Shown here: positions 11,800 through 21,515 of the stretch, one piece after another
Layout: every line of letters starts with the position of its first letter
Numbering within the stretch: position 1 is the first letter of the stretch
Assembly: GCA_963773665.1 (NCBI GenBank)
Contig: CAVZBZ010000001.1
Location: forward strand, 310,001-374,000
From: DATJLY01 sp963773665
GTDB taxonomy: Bacteria; Pseudomonadota; Alphaproteobacteria; ATCC43930; CGMCC-115725
Direction of reading: 5' to 3'
DNA length: 64,000 nucleotides
Translations under genes and position numbers: made by a program
The notes under the pieces: generated by a model
Database searches by the model: none
What the model was told of the DNA's origin: nothing
What the model saw: the letters and a program-made list of their open reading frames with translations, nothing else

Positions 11800-12010
11800 G
11801 GGTTAGGCGAAGAATCTGCGTGACGAGTCGAAAGGAGTTTCGTACACTGCTTTGCTCGCAAAGATCGCACGTCAGATTGCGACGGGGCCCAAGTTTAGGG
11901 AGGATTTGCCGTAGGAAACGGTACAGGGAGGCGACCCTAAACTAAACAATGCGGTGACAAATCGCATGGCGCTTCGGCAAGATCAGTTTCTGATCTTGCC
12001 TTATTTTTTT
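11800..12010 (+). ncRNA. candidate structured small RNA with GGA-rich hairpins and its own terminator
   Basis: This gap between two minus-strand genes folds as a plus-strand transcript. A long closing helix pairs 11813-11822 with 11868-11878 (AATCTG/CAGATT plus CGTG/CACG). It encloses hairpins 11829-11842 (CGAAA-GGAG-TTTCG) and 11850-11863 (CTTTG-CTCG-CAAAG). Next, AGTTTAGGG 11892-11900 pairs with CCCTAAACT 11935-11943, enclosing TGCCGT-AGGAA-ACGGTA. ATGCG/CGCAT follows at 11949-11967. It ends in a strong terminator. GGA occurs in two hairpin loops and twice in the flanking GGGAGG stretches, as in CsrA/RsmA-sequestering RNAs. I do not recognise a named RNA family; the 5' end and promoter are not defined. 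Confidence 0.5.
11976..12010 (+). terminator. Rho-independent terminator of the candidate RNA
   Basis: A perfect 11-base stem GGCAAGATCAG / CTGATCTTGCC with a TTT loop is followed immediately by TTATTTTTTT. The T tract is on the plus strand only, so it terminates plus-strand transcription. The end of tag (minus strand) overlaps the T tract. Confidence 0.75.
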
Positions 12011-12606
12011 GCGTTTACTGTGACCTTCGCCTTTTTCCTGGGCGCAATCTTTGCCTTTGCTTGGGCCGCACGGCGCCAGGGCGGGTCGAGCCGCAGGATT
12101 TGTGCCTGGACCGGGCAGCTCGCGACATGCGCGCCCGGCAGGTAGCCGAGGCTCATCAGGAACTCGCCGACGATCTCGCCGCCGGTAAAGCGGAAATTCT
12201 CGCGGAACAGCTTCACCCACCCTTCCTTGGGCAGCGGATGGTGCGCGTCGAGCCAGGCGGCAAACGAGCCCGCGCTTTCGGCGAGCGCTATGACGCGGCG
12301 CGCGTTCTCGATCACCGCCTCGATCTTGAGGCGGTTGCGGATGATGCCGGCATCGGCGAGGAGGCGGCGCCGCGTCGGCCGCGCCGAAGCGAGCGATGCG
12401 CTCGAGATCGTAGTTCCGCGAAGGCCGCCGCGAAAGCCGCGCGCTTTTGCAGAACCGTGAGCCAGGACAGCCCGGCCTGGTTGATCTCGAGCACCAGGCG
12501 CTCGAACAGCACGCGGTCGTCGCGCGCCGGGAAACCGTATTCGCCGTTGTGATAGGGGCGCGTGGATCGGATGGCGGGGCGCCAGCGCGCAATATTCGGC
12601 GCTCAT
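12001..12606 (-). CDS. tag: DNA-3-methyladenine glycosylase I (three +1 shifts)
   Basis: Base-excision enzyme that removes 3-methyladenine. Pieces of one protein appear in successive frames: MSAEYCALAPRHPIHAP, then LFERLVLEINQAGLSWLTVL (the diagnostic glutamate/tryptophan region), then YDLERIARFG, then LLADAGIIRNRLKIEAVIEN and the C-terminal domain. Three extra bases, near 12556, 12415 and 12365, explain the frame order exactly, and the start and end frames agree. The corrected length is about 200 residues, including a Lys-rich tail ending VTVNAKK. It lacks the usual first-residue Cys context (MSAEYC instead of RC.W). Sequence error is favoured, but three shifts in 200 bases could also mean decay. 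The ATG at 12606 overlaps the preceding stop. Confidence 0.72.
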   Translation of the reverse strand: MSAEYCALAPRHPIHAPLSQRRIRFPGARRPRAVRAPGARDQPGRAVLAHGSAKARGFRGGLRGTTISSASLASARPTRRRLLADAGIIRNRLKIEAVIENARRVIALAESAGSFAAWLDAHHPLPKEGWVKLFRENFRFTGGEIVGEFLMSLGYLPGAHVASCPVQAQILRLDPPWRRAAQAKAKIAPRKKAKVTVNAKK

Positions 12607-12842
12607 CAAGGTCCTCGGAAATTTATGAGATCGGCAGTGACGGCCCAGTAGAGCGCAAGCCACAGCAGGCTCGCAACGACGGTCGTCACCGCCGCCTTGA
12701 GCTTGAGGCGCGGGTGCGCGGGCGCGCCCGCGTCGTGGCCCGGCTCGCGCTCGTCGGCCGGGCGCACGCCGAACGGCAGCACGGCGAAGATCACGATCCA
12801 CCAGATGACGACATATGCCGCGACGCCGATGAACCAGTTCAT
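12606..12842 (-). CDS. DUF1467 family membrane protein
   Basis: A 78-residue inner-membrane protein with two membrane segments: WFIGVAAYVVIWWIVIFAVL at the N-terminus, and a second helix near VTTVVASLLWLALYWAV. FGVRPADE between them is typical of DUF1467, a family found next to methylmalonyl-CoA epimerase genes in alphaproteobacteria. The start overlaps the mce stop (ATGA) and the stop overlaps the tag start, so the three genes are translationally coupled. The function is not known. Confidence 0.85.
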   Translation of the reverse strand: MNWFIGVAAYVVIWWIVIFAVLPFGVRPADEREPGHDAGAPAHPRLKLKAAVTTVVASLLWLALYWAVTADLINFRGP

Positions 12843-13246
12843 CGCGCTTCCTCGAGCTCGATGAGCGTGCCGCAGAAATCGCGCGGGCTGAGGAACAGGA
12901 CCGGCTTGCCATGCGCGCCGATCCTGGGCTCGCCGTCGCCCAGGATGCGCGCGCCCGCGGCTTTGAGCCGGTCGCGCGCGGCCAAAAGATCCGCGACCTC
13001 GTAGCACAGATGATGGATGCCGCCGGCCGGATTGCGCGCGAGGAACTGCGCGATCGGCGAAGTCTCGCCCAACGGCGAGATCAGCTCGATCTTGGCGTTG
13101 GGCAAGGTCACGAACACGGTGGTGACGCCATGCTCCGGCAGCGGTACCGGCGCCGACACCTCGGCGCCAAGCGTGCCGCGATAGACCGCAGCCGCCGCCG
13201 CAAGGTCGGGCACCGCGATCGCGACATGGTTCAGGCGGCCGATCAT
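12839..13246 (-). CDS. mce: methylmalonyl-CoA epimerase
   Basis: VOC-fold enzyme of 135 residues that interconverts (R)- and (S)-methylmalonyl-CoA in propionyl-CoA metabolism. Metal ligands are visible: His in NHVAIAVPDL, His in GIHHLCYEV, and Glu near the C-terminus in FCGTLIELEE. Length and both VOC half-repeats are intact. It is coupled to DUF1467 downstream. The mutase partner is not in this window. Confidence 0.92.
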   Translation of the reverse strand: MIGRLNHVAIAVPDLAAAAAVYRGTLGAEVSAPVPLPEHGVTTVFVTLPNAKIELISPLGETSPIAQFLARNPAGGIHHLCYEVADLLAARDRLKAAGARILGDGEPRIGAHGKPVLFLSPRDFCGTLIELEEAR

Positions 13247-13259
13247 GCAAGTCTCCCCG

Positions 13260-13403
13260 CCGCTCCTCGGGCACCGTGCGCCCTTCGACTGCGCGTGCTG
13301 CGCACGCTCCGCTCAGGGTGAGGACGGGAGGGGGTCGGCATCAAGAAATTTCCTCATCCTGAGCGAAGCCCCGAAGGGGCGTAGTCGAAGGACGCACGGG
13401 CGG
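13260..13403. repeat. inverted pair of short intergenic repeat elements
   Basis: Two related blocks in opposite orientation flank a short spacer: CCCTTCGACTGCGC...CTCAGGGTGAGGA (about 13280-13323) and TCCTCATCCTGAGCGAAG...CGTAGTCGAAGGACG (about 13351-13395). Such REP-like elements are common between alphaproteobacterial genes. They sit between rnj and mce and may form a transcript stem or terminator. Confidence 0.6.
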
Positions 13404-15077
13404 TCATCCAGCGATCCGCACGACATGGACTTCGGTCACCGGGCGCTTGCCGTGGCGGGCGCGGATGAAGCGGCGCACGGCGACGCGCGCGGCCTCGTGC
13501 ACCGCGCCGTCGTCGCGGCGCTCGCGCGGCGGGAGCTTCGCGACTGCGGCCGCGACCGCGTCCGAAAGTTCGTGCGCCCCGTCCTCCTCTCCGGCGAGTC
13601 CCTGGACGGTGACGCACGGCGGTGCCGCGAGCTGGCCGCTCGCATCGAGCACCACGGTCGCAAGCGCCGCGCCGTTGAAAATCATGCGCTGGCGATTGCG
13701 CATCGTCTCGCCGGCGATGTCCAAAAGAGCGTTGCCGTCGACGGCAAGGCGCCCCGTGGGCACATGGCCAATGATTCCGGCGGGCCCAGGCGCCAACCGC
13801 ACGACCTCGCCGTTCCGTGTCACGATCGTCTGACGCACGCCGCAGGCTTCCGCGAGCTTCGCCTGCGCCATCAGGTGGCGCGCCTCGCCATGCACCGGCA
13901 CCGCGATCGCGGGCCGGACCGCCTGGTACATGCGCCGGAGCTCGTCCTGCGCCGGATGGCCCGAGACATGGACGAAATGGTCGTGCTCGGTCACGATCTC
14001 GACGCCCGACCGCACGAGCGCATTCTGCAAGCGGCCGATGGCGCGCTCGTTGCCCGGAATGACGCGCGAGGAGAAGATCACTGTGTCGCCCGGCTCGAGC
14101 ACGATGTGCGCGTGCTCGTCCGCGGCGATGCGCGCGAGCGCCGAGCGCGGCTCGCCCTGGCTTCCGGTGCAAAGCAGCAGCACCTTTTCGCGCGGCAGAT
14201 AGGCTGCTTCCTCCTCGGTGAGGAAAGGAGGCACATCCGCGAGGTACCCGGTCTCGCGCGCCGCGCGCTCGATGCGCCAGAGCGAGCGGCCGACGAGCGC
14301 CACGTGCCGGTCGTGCGCAGCGGCCGCCGCCGCCGCCGATTGCAGGCGCGCGACGTTCGAGGCAAAGCAGGCGATGGCGACGCGGTTTTGGCAGCGCCCG
14401 ACGAGATCGACGAGCGCGTCGCGCACCTTGGCTTCCGATCCCGAATCGCCCGGCCGCATCGCGTTCGTCGAATCGCAGATCATGGCGAGGACGCCGCTGT
14501 CGCCCAGGCGCTCCAGCGCCGCCATGTCATAAGGCGCGCCGAGCGTCGGGTCGGGATCGAACTTCCAGTCGCCGGTATGCAGCACCGCGCCGAGCTTCGT
14601 GCGCAGGATGACGGCGTTGGGCTCGGGAATGGAATGGGTGAGCGTCAGGAGCTCGAGCTCGAACGGCCCGACCATGAACTTGCCCGAAAGCGGCACCTCG
14701 ATGATCGGCACCTCGTTCTCGAGCCCGGCCTCGGCAAGCTTCAAACGCAGCACGGCGGCGGTGAAGGGCGTCGCATAGACCGGGCATCTGAGGCGCGGCC
14801 AGAGATAGGGGATGGCGCCGATATGGTCCTCGTGCGCATGCGTCGCGACGAGGCCGGCGAGCGATCCGCGCCGCTCCGCGATGAAGGCGGGATCTGCCAT
14901 CAGCACCTCGATCCCGGGCATGGTGTCGTCGGCGAAGGTGATGCCGCAATCGATCATCAGCCATTCGCCGGCAAAGCCGTAGAGCGACATGTTCATGCCG
15001 ATCTCGCCGACCCCGCCAAGCGCGAGGAAGGAAAGCTCGTCGGGCCGTATGTCGGGAGCGGACGGGGGTTCGGTCAT
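13404..15077 (-). CDS. rnj: ribonuclease J
   Basis: Metallo-beta-lactamase/beta-CASP ribonuclease for mRNA decay and rRNA maturation, 557 residues. The zinc motif HAHEDHIGAIPY, the downstream His/Asp ligands (HTGDWKFDPDP) and the beta-CASP motif with STNAMRPGDSGSE are visible, as is the HxHGEARH-like region (VPVHGEARHLMAQ). The C-terminal domain ends in VHVVRIAG. The ATG at 15077 overlaps the coaX stop (ATGA). Confidence 0.93.
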   Translation of the reverse strand: MTEPPSAPDIRPDELSFLALGGVGEIGMNMSLYGFAGEWLMIDCGITFADDTMPGIEVLMADPAFIAERRGSLAGLVATHAHEDHIGAIPYLWPRLRCPVYATPFTAAVLRLKLAEAGLENEVPIIEVPLSGKFMVGPFELELLTLTHSIPEPNAVILRTKLGAVLHTGDWKFDPDPTLGAPYDMAALERLGDSGVLAMICDSTNAMRPGDSGSEAKVRDALVDLVGRCQNRVAIACFASNVARLQSAAAAAAAHDRHVALVGRSLWRIERAARETGYLADVPPFLTEEEAAYLPREKVLLLCTGSQGEPRSALARIAADEHAHIVLEPGDTVIFSSRVIPGNERAIGRLQNALVRSGVEIVTEHDHFVHVSGHPAQDELRRMYQAVRPAIAVPVHGEARHLMAQAKLAEACGVRQTIVTRNGEVVRLAPGPAGIIGHVPTGRLAVDGNALLDIAGETMRNRQRMIFNGAALATVVLDASGQLAAPPCVTVQGLAGEEDGAHELSDAVAAAVAKLPPRERRDDGAVHEAARVAVRRFIRARHGKRPVTEVHVVRIAG

Positions 15078-15847
15078 CGTTTCCTGTTGCGGTCGGAGAT
15101 CAGTTTGAGCCCCCACAAGGTAAGATTGGGATCGGTATGCTCGACCGCCGGGATCGAGCCCTCGAACAAGGGCGCCAATCCTCCGGTCGAGACGGCGCGC
15201 ATCGGTGCGCCGAATTCGTGCCTGATGCGGGCGAGGATGCCTTCGACGAGGCCGACATAGCCCCAGAAAATGCCCGACTGCATGCACGCGACCGTGCTCG
15301 TGCCGATCACTTTTTCGGTGCGCGCGATCGGCACGCTCGGCAGCTTCGCCGCCGCCATGGCGAGCGCCTGGAGCGACAGGTTGATGCCCGGCGCGATCAC
15401 GCCGCCGCAGTAGTTGCCGTCGCGGTCCACCACGTCGAAGGTCGTGGCCGTGCCGAAATCGACGACGACGAGCGGCCCCTTGTAGCGGTCGTGCGCCGCC
15501 ACGGTGTTGACGATGCGGTCCGATCCCACCTCCTCGGGCCGATCGACGCGCGCCTCGATCCCGGTCGCGACATTGGGCTCGCCGACGATCAGCGGATCGC
15601 TGTTGCAGTAGATGCTGCACAGACGGCGCAAATTGAAGTTCGCGTCCGGCACGACGCTCGAGATGATGGCGCCGTCGATGTCGCCGCGCGAAAGTTTGTC
15701 GAGCGCCAGAAGATGATCGAGCCACACGACATATTCATCGGCGGTGCGGCGCGCGTCGGTGGCGGCGCGCCACGCGCCTTTCAAATCCGCGCCGTCCCAC
15801 ACGGCGAACACCGTGTTGGTGTTGTTGGCGCTGATCGCAAGCAGCAT
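15074..15847 (-). CDS. coaX: type III pantothenate kinase
   Basis: First step of CoA synthesis, 257 residues, ASKHA fold. The N-terminal phosphate loop reads SANNTNTVFAVWDG, the alphaproteobacterial variant of the usual DxGNTN. PHOSPHATE 2 is DFGTATTFDVV, and GGVIAPGINLS with the catalytic-loop context follows. STGGLAPLF is near the C-terminus. It is coupled to rnj through an ATGA overlap and lies 17 bases after birA. Confidence 0.93.
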   Translation of the reverse strand: MLLAISANNTNTVFAVWDGADLKGAWRAATDARRTADEYVVWLDHLLALDKLSRGDIDGAIISSVVPDANFNLRRLCSIYCNSDPLIVGEPNVATGIEARVDRPEEVGSDRIVNTVAAHDRYKGPLVVVDFGTATTFDVVDRDGNYCGGVIAPGINLSLQALAMAAAKLPSVPIARTEKVIGTSTVACMQSGIFWGYVGLVEGILARIRHEFGAPMRAVSTGGLAPLFEGSIPAVEHTDPNLTLWGLKLISDRNRKR

Positions 15848-15864
15848 CGATCCTCTCCTTGCCC

Positions 15865-16599
15865 TCACGAAGCGGGAAAGACCTCGCCCGCCGCGATCGC
15901 CCGGCTGCCGCCATGCCCCGACAGCAAAAGCCTTCCTGCCTCGTCGAGCCCGTCGAACCGTCCCTCGATCTCGCCGTCCGGAAGCCGGACGCGGATCGCT
16001 TGTCCCAAGCCCCGCGCGCGCGCGAGCCAGGCGGCGCGCAACGGCGCGAAGCCCCCTCGCCAGGTCTCGTACCAGGCGAGAAGCCGCGCGCCCAATATGG
16101 GCAGTGCCATGTCCGGCGTCACCTGCGCGCCCCATGCGGCGAGCGAGGTCGCGGGATAAGGCGTGTCGGGGGGATGCGCCGCGAGATTCATGCCGATGCC
16201 GATCACGAGGAATTCGAGCGCATCGCCGGCCGAGCGGGATTCGAGGAGAATCCCGGCGAGTTTGGCGCCGCCCAGGAGCACGTCGTTCGGCCATTTCACG
16301 GCGATGTCGGCGCCATCCGGCAACAGGCGCTGGGCGGTTTCGGCCGCGGCGAGCGAGGCGGCAAATCCCAATTGCGCCGCGTCGGCAGCGGAGCAGGCCG
16401 GGCGCAACAGCAGCGAGCAATGGAGATTGCCGGGCGGCGATTCCCACCGGTTGCCGCGCCGGCCGCGGCCCGCGCTCTGCTCGCGCGCGGTGACGAGCGT
16501 GAATTCGGGCGCGCCCGAAAGCGCCTGGCGCCGTGCCTCGTCGTTGGTGCTGTCGATCCGCTCGAACTGGTGGAGACGGAATTGCGGCGCAAGGATCAT
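15865..16599 (-). CDS. birA: biotin--[acetyl-CoA-carboxylase] ligase
   Basis: Biotinylates the acetyl-CoA carboxylase carrier protein. It is 244 residues with the biotinyl-AMP loop GRGRRGNRWESPPGNL, KWPNDVLL and GIGMNLAAHP. The N-terminal DNA-binding domain of E. coli BirA is absent, so this is a monofunctional ligase without repressor activity. The ATG at 16599 overlaps the nuoN stop (ATGA), linking it to the complex I operon as is common in alphaproteobacteria. Confidence 0.93.
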   Translation of the reverse strand: MILAPQFRLHQFERIDSTNDEARRQALSGAPEFTLVTAREQSAGRGRRGNRWESPPGNLHCSLLLRPACSAADAAQLGFAASLAAAETAQRLLPDGADIAVKWPNDVLLGGAKLAGILLESRSAGDALEFLVIGIGMNLAAHPPDTPYPATSLAAWGAQVTPDMALPILGARLLAWYETWRGGFAPLRAAWLARARGLGQAIRVRLPDGEIEGRFDGLDEAGRLLLSGHGGSRAIAAGEVFPAS

Positions 16600-18065
16600 C
16601 CGGCGAAGAGCGCCGCCGCCACCTGATCCGCGCCGTCCACCACCGGGCCGGGATAGGCGAAGAAGAACAAGATCGCCACCGCCGTAATGAGAAGCACGGC
16701 CTGCATCTCGCGCCCGATCGGCCGGTCGTAGCCCGCCGCCACGGGCTCGTCGAAATACATGAGCTTGACGATGCGGATGTAATAATAGGCGCCCACCACG
16801 CTCGCGAGCACGCCGATCACGGCGAGGACATAGAGCCCCGCGTCAATGGCCGCGAGGAACACGTAGAGCTTGGCGAAGAACCCGGCAAGCGGCGGGATGC
16901 CCGCCATCGAGAACATGAAGATCGCGAGCGCCAAGGCCAAGGCCGGGCGCGTGCGCGACAAGCCGGCCAGGTCGTCGATCTCCTCGATCATGCGGCCGTC
17001 GCGCTTCATGCACAGGATGACCGTGAAGGTGCCGATATTCATGAAGAGATAAATCGCCATGTAAACGAGGATGCCGCGCACGCCCGCAGGGCTCCCGGCC
17101 GCGAGGCCGATGAGCGCATATCCGACATGGCCGATCGAGCTGTAGGCCATCAGGCGCTTGATGTTGCGCTGGTTGATCGCGGCGAACGAGCCCAGCAGCA
17201 TCGAGGCGACGGCGATGAACCAGATCACCTGGCGCCATTCGATCAGAAGCCCGCCGAACGGCCCCACCATGACGCGCACGAACAGCACGATCGCCGCGGT
17301 CTTGGGGGCCACAGAGAAGAACGCCGTGACCGGCGTCGGCGCGCCCTCGTAGACGTCGGGCGTCCACATGTGAAAGGGAACGGCCGAGCATTTGAAGGCG
17401 AGCCCCACGGCGATGAACACGATGCCGACGACGAGGCCCACCGACGCCGTGCCGCCATCGGCGAAGAGCCGCGCCAGCGTGTCGAAATTCGTGCTGCCGG
17501 CGAAGCCATACACCATCGACGCGCCATAGAGCAGCATGCCCGAGGCCAGCGCGCCCAAAACGAAGTATTTGAGCCCGGCCTCGGTCGATCGCTCGCTGTC
17601 GCGGGCGAAGCTCGCCAGCACGTAGAGCGACAGGCTTTGCAGCTCGAGCGCCAAATAGAGCGAGATGAGATCGTTGGCCGAGATCATCATCATCATGCCG
17701 GCCGTGCCGAGCAGCACCAGCACCGGATATTCCGGCCGCGCGATGCCGTGCAAGTCGTTGTAGGAGAGCGCGATCACGAGCGAGAAGGCCGCGCCCACGA
17801 GCACCAGCACCTTGGCATAGGCGCCGAACCCGTCCGTCACGAACATGCCGAACATGCTGACTTCGTGGGCGGGCCCATGCTGCGCCAAGGGCGCCAGCAC
17901 GAGCGCCAGCGCGATGCCGAGCGCGCCCACGGAAAGCCACAGGATCTCGCGCGCGGCGCGATCGCCCTGGTGCACGCCCAGGAGCAAGAGCGCCATCGCC
18001 GTTGCGCCCAGAAAAATCTCGGGCAGCGCCGGCATGAAATCGGGCGCGGGGAAGACTGGAATCAT
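16596..18065 (-). CDS. nuoN: NADH-quinone oxidoreductase subunit N
   Basis: Antiporter-like proton-pumping membrane subunit of complex I, 489 residues and about 14 membrane segments. The proton-translocation helix region with SLSLYVLASF, the conserved Lys in GLKYFVLGALASG, and PFHMWTPDVYEGAPTPVTAF are visible. It starts with ATG at 18065 inside the nuoM stop. It is the last nuo gene of the operon. Confidence 0.95.
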   Translation of the reverse strand: MIPVFPAPDFMPALPEIFLGATAMALLLLGVHQGDRAAREILWLSVGALGIALALVLAPLAQHGPAHEVSMFGMFVTDGFGAYAKVLVLVGAAFSLVIALSYNDLHGIARPEYPVLVLLGTAGMMMMISANDLISLYLALELQSLSLYVLASFARDSERSTEAGLKYFVLGALASGMLLYGASMVYGFAGSTNFDTLARLFADGGTASVGLVVGIVFIAVGLAFKCSAVPFHMWTPDVYEGAPTPVTAFFSVAPKTAAIVLFVRVMVGPFGGLLIEWRQVIWFIAVASMLLGSFAAINQRNIKRLMAYSSIGHVGYALIGLAAGSPAGVRGILVYMAIYLFMNIGTFTVILCMKRDGRMIEEIDDLAGLSRTRPALALALAIFMFSMAGIPPLAGFFAKLYVFLAAIDAGLYVLAVIGVLASVVGAYYYIRIVKLMYFDEPVAAGYDRPIGREMQAVLLITAVAILFFFAYPGPVVDGADQVAAALFAG

Positions 18066-19577
18066 GGGACGACCGCGACCTTGGTGGCGTGCGCGCGCTC
18101 GGCCGCCTGGACGCGCTCGATCAGGTTGGCGATCGAGGGCTGCATCGGCTTCAGGAACGAGACGGGATAGATCCCCATCCACAGCACGACGGCGATCATC
18201 GGCGCGAAGATCGCGACCTCGCGCAGGCTGAGATCGGGCATGGCGCGCACGTCTTCCTTGGTCGCCGTGCCGAAGACGACGCGGCGGTAGAGATAGAGCA
18301 TATAGGCCGCGCCCAGGATCATGCCGGTGGTGGCGAGGAAGGCGGTCCAGGTATTGACCTGGAACGTGCCGATCGAGCGCCAGAAACTCGCCGACGAAGC
18401 CCGACGTGCCGGGAAGCCCGGCCGAGGCGAGCATGAAGACCATGAACACGGCGGCGTATTTCGGCATCACGTCGGCGATGCCGCCATAGCGCGCGATCTC
18501 GCGCGTGTGCATCCGGTCATAGACGACGCCGACGACGAGGAAGAGCGCGGCCGAGACGACGCCGTGACTCAGCATCTGGATCATCGCGCCCTGCAGCCCC
18601 TCGGACGTGACCGAGAAGATGCCCATGGTGACGAAGCCCATATGCGCCACCGACGAATAGGCGATGAGCTTCTTCATGTCGTCCTGGGCGAGCGCCACCA
18701 GCGACGTGTAGATGATCGCGATGACCGAGAGGACGAAAATGAGCGGCGCGAAATTCTGCGACGCCAGCGGGAACATCGGCAGCGAGAACCGCACGAACCC
18801 GTAGCCGCCCATCTTGAGGAGCACGCCGGCGAGAATGACCGAGCCCGCCGTGGGCGCCTCGACATGGGCGTCGGGAAGCCACGTGTGCACCGGCCACATC
18901 GGCATCTTGACCGCAAACGAGGCAAGGAACGCAAGCCACAGCCAGGTCTGGAGCCCGGCCGGGAAATCGAATGCCAAAGCCTCGCGGATGTCGCTCGAGC
19001 CGGTCTCGTAATAGATCGTGATGATGGCCAAGAGCATCAGCACCGAGCCCGCGAGCGTGTAGAGGAAGAACTTGAAGGCGGAATAAACCCGCCGCGGCCC
19101 GCCCCAGACGCCGATGATGAGGAACATCGGGATGAGCACGCCCTCGAAGAACATGTAGAAGAGGAAGAGATCGAGCGCGCAGAACGTGCCGACCATGAGC
19201 GTCTCGAGTACCAGGAACGCGATCATGTATTCGCGCACGCGGCTCCGCACCGCAACCCAGCTCGAGATGATGCAAATCGGCGTCAGAAAACTCGACAGCA
19301 GCACGAAGAAGAGCGAAAGCCCGTCGACGCCCATGCGGTAGCCGATGTTGAAATCGGGCAGCCAGGCCGCTTCCTCGATGAGCTGAAAGTCGGCGCGCGA
19401 GGGATCGAAATAGGCCCACACCGCGATCGCGAGCGCGAGATCGACGAGCGAGGTCCAGAGCGCGATCCAGCGGGCGTTGCGCGCGACATCCTCCTCAGGC
19501 CCGCGCAGGACGACGATCGCCAGCACGCCCACGAGCGGGATGAAGGTCACAAGGCTGAGGAGCGGCCAGCTTGCCAT
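18062..19577 (-). CDS. nuoM: NADH-quinone oxidoreductase subunit M (one +1 shift)
   Basis: Proton-pumping antiporter-like subunit, about 504 residues after correction. GVDGLSLFFVLLSSFLTP, FFEGVLIPMFLIIGVWGG, VKMPMWPVHTWLPDAHVEAP and AYSSVAHMGFV are typical. The frame changes near 18375: GEFLAL runs on in one frame and IGTFQVNTW in another, with one extra base. The rest of the chain to VAVVP is intact. It is read as a sequence error because the complex I operon is otherwise complete. Confidence 0.93.
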
Positions 19578-19580
19578 CGC

Positions 19581-21513
19581 TCAGCCCGCCTGCCGCAGCA
19601 GATACCACGTGACGAGCGCCACCACCCCCACCAGCATGACGAAGGCATAGTGATAGAGGTATCCGGTCTGGAGCCGGCTCGTCAGCACCGACATGTCGAG
19701 CGTGCGCGCGGAAATCCCGTCGGGGCCGAGCCCGTCGATGACGGCGCCGTCGCCCTTCTTCCAGAGGCCGACGCCCAGGGCCATCAATGGGCGCACGAAG
19801 ATCAGATCGTACAGCTCGTCGAAATACCACTTGTTGAGAAGGAAGATATAGAGCCAACGGACGCGCGCGACGACGAGCGCGGGGAACTCCGGCCGGCGGA
19901 TATAGGCGTACCACGCGGTGAGGATGCCGAGAATCCCGGCGACGAGCGGCAGGATCGAGACGAGGAACGGCGCGTGGTGCGCGCCCTCGATCGTGTCGTG
20001 CTCGGGCAGGACGAGGATCGCGTCGCGCCAGAATTCCTGGCGCCCTTCGCCGACGAAAAGGTGGAATCCGAGCATGCCGGCCAGTACGGCGCCCGCGCCA
20101 AGCACCAGGAGCGGCGCGATCATCACGCGGGGCGATTCGTGGACATGGTGCATCACCTCGGGCGTCGCGCGCGGCGTGCCGTGGAATGTCAGGAAGATGA
20201 GGCGCCAGGAATAGAAGGCGGTGAGGAAGGCGGCGAGGATGCCGATGGTGAAGGCATAATATCCAACGCCCGTGCCCGCCGCCCACGCGGCCTCGACGAT
20301 CACGTCCTTGGAATAATATCCCGCAAACGGCCAGATGCCGGCGAGCGCCAGGCTCCCGGTCCACATGAGCGCATAGGTCCAGGGAATGTGCCGCCACAGC
20401 CCGCCCATCTTGCGCATGTCCTGCTCGCCCGAGATGCGCGTGGATCACCGAGCCCGCGGCGAGGAAGAGAAGCGCCTTGAAGAAGGCGTGCGTCATCAGG
20501 TGGAAGATCGCCGCGCTATAGGCCGAGACGCCGGCGGCGAAGAACATGTAGCCCAACTGGCTGCAGGTCGAATAGGCGATGACGCGCTTGATGTCGTTCT
20601 GCGCCATGCCGATCGAGGCGGCGAAGATCGCGGTGGTGGCGCCGATGACGCAGACGACGCCGAGTGCCACCGGCGCATATTCGAAGAGCGGCGAAAGCCG
20701 CGCCACCATGAAGACGCCGGCCGTCACCATGGTGGCGGCATGGATCAAGGCCGAGACCGGCGTCGGCCCTTCCATCGCGTCCGGCAGCCAGGTGTGGAGG
20801 CCGATCTGCGCCGATTTCCCCATGGCGCCGACGAAGAGAAGGATGCAGCTCAAGGTGAGCGCATCGACCTCGTGGCCGAGGAAGGAAATCGTGTTGTGCG
20901 CGACGTCGGGCGCTGCCGCGAACACGGTGTCGAACTGCAGCGAGCCGAAGATCTCGTAGACTGCGAAGATGCCCAGCGCAAAGCCGAAATCGCCGATGCG
21001 GTTGACGATGAAGGCCTTGATCGCCGCGGCGTTGGCCGAGGGGCGATCGTACCAGAAACCGATGAGGAGATAGGAGCACAAGCCCACCCCCTCCCAGCCG
21101 AAGAACAGCTGCACGAAATTGTCGGCCGTCACCAGCATCAGCATGAAGAAGGTGAAGAGCGAGAGATACGACATGAAGCGCGGGATGCCGGTGTCGTGCG
21201 CCATGTAACCCACGGAATAGATGTGGACCATGGCCGATACCACGGTCACGACCGCAACCATGACGGCGGAGAGCGTATCGAAGCGCAGCGCCCAATCGAC
21301 CTGAAGATCGCCCGTGTCGATCCAGGTGAAGAGCCGCACGCTCGTATCGTGGCCGCCCACCGCCACCGTGAAGAACAGCACGATGGCGAGCGCGGCCGAG
21401 ACGACGAGCGCGGTACATGTTGCAAGCTGCGCGCCGCGGTCGCCGATGATGCGGCCGAAGAAGCCCGCGATGAAGGCGGCAAGGAGCGGCAGGAAGATCG
21501 CGGCGACCGTCAC
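19581..21513 (-). CDS. nuoL: NADH-quinone oxidoreductase subunit L (one +1 shift)
   Basis: Distal proton-pumping subunit with the long lateral helix, about 643 residues after correction. FFGWEGVGLCSYLLIGFWY, GKSAQIGLHTWLPDAMEGPT and AYSTCSQLGYMFFA are visible. The chain breaks near 20437, where VIHA should continue into ISGEQDMRKMGGL; one extra base explains it. The C-terminal part (KWYFDELYDLIFVRP) and the final helices are intact. It lies 3 bases before nuoM. Confidence 0.93.
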
Positions 21514-21515
21514 GT

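Noticed and set aside
15074..15847. CoaX lacking the DxGNT motif as a defective enzyme
   Set aside because: SANNTN is the ordinary alphaproteobacterial variant and the other motifs are intact.
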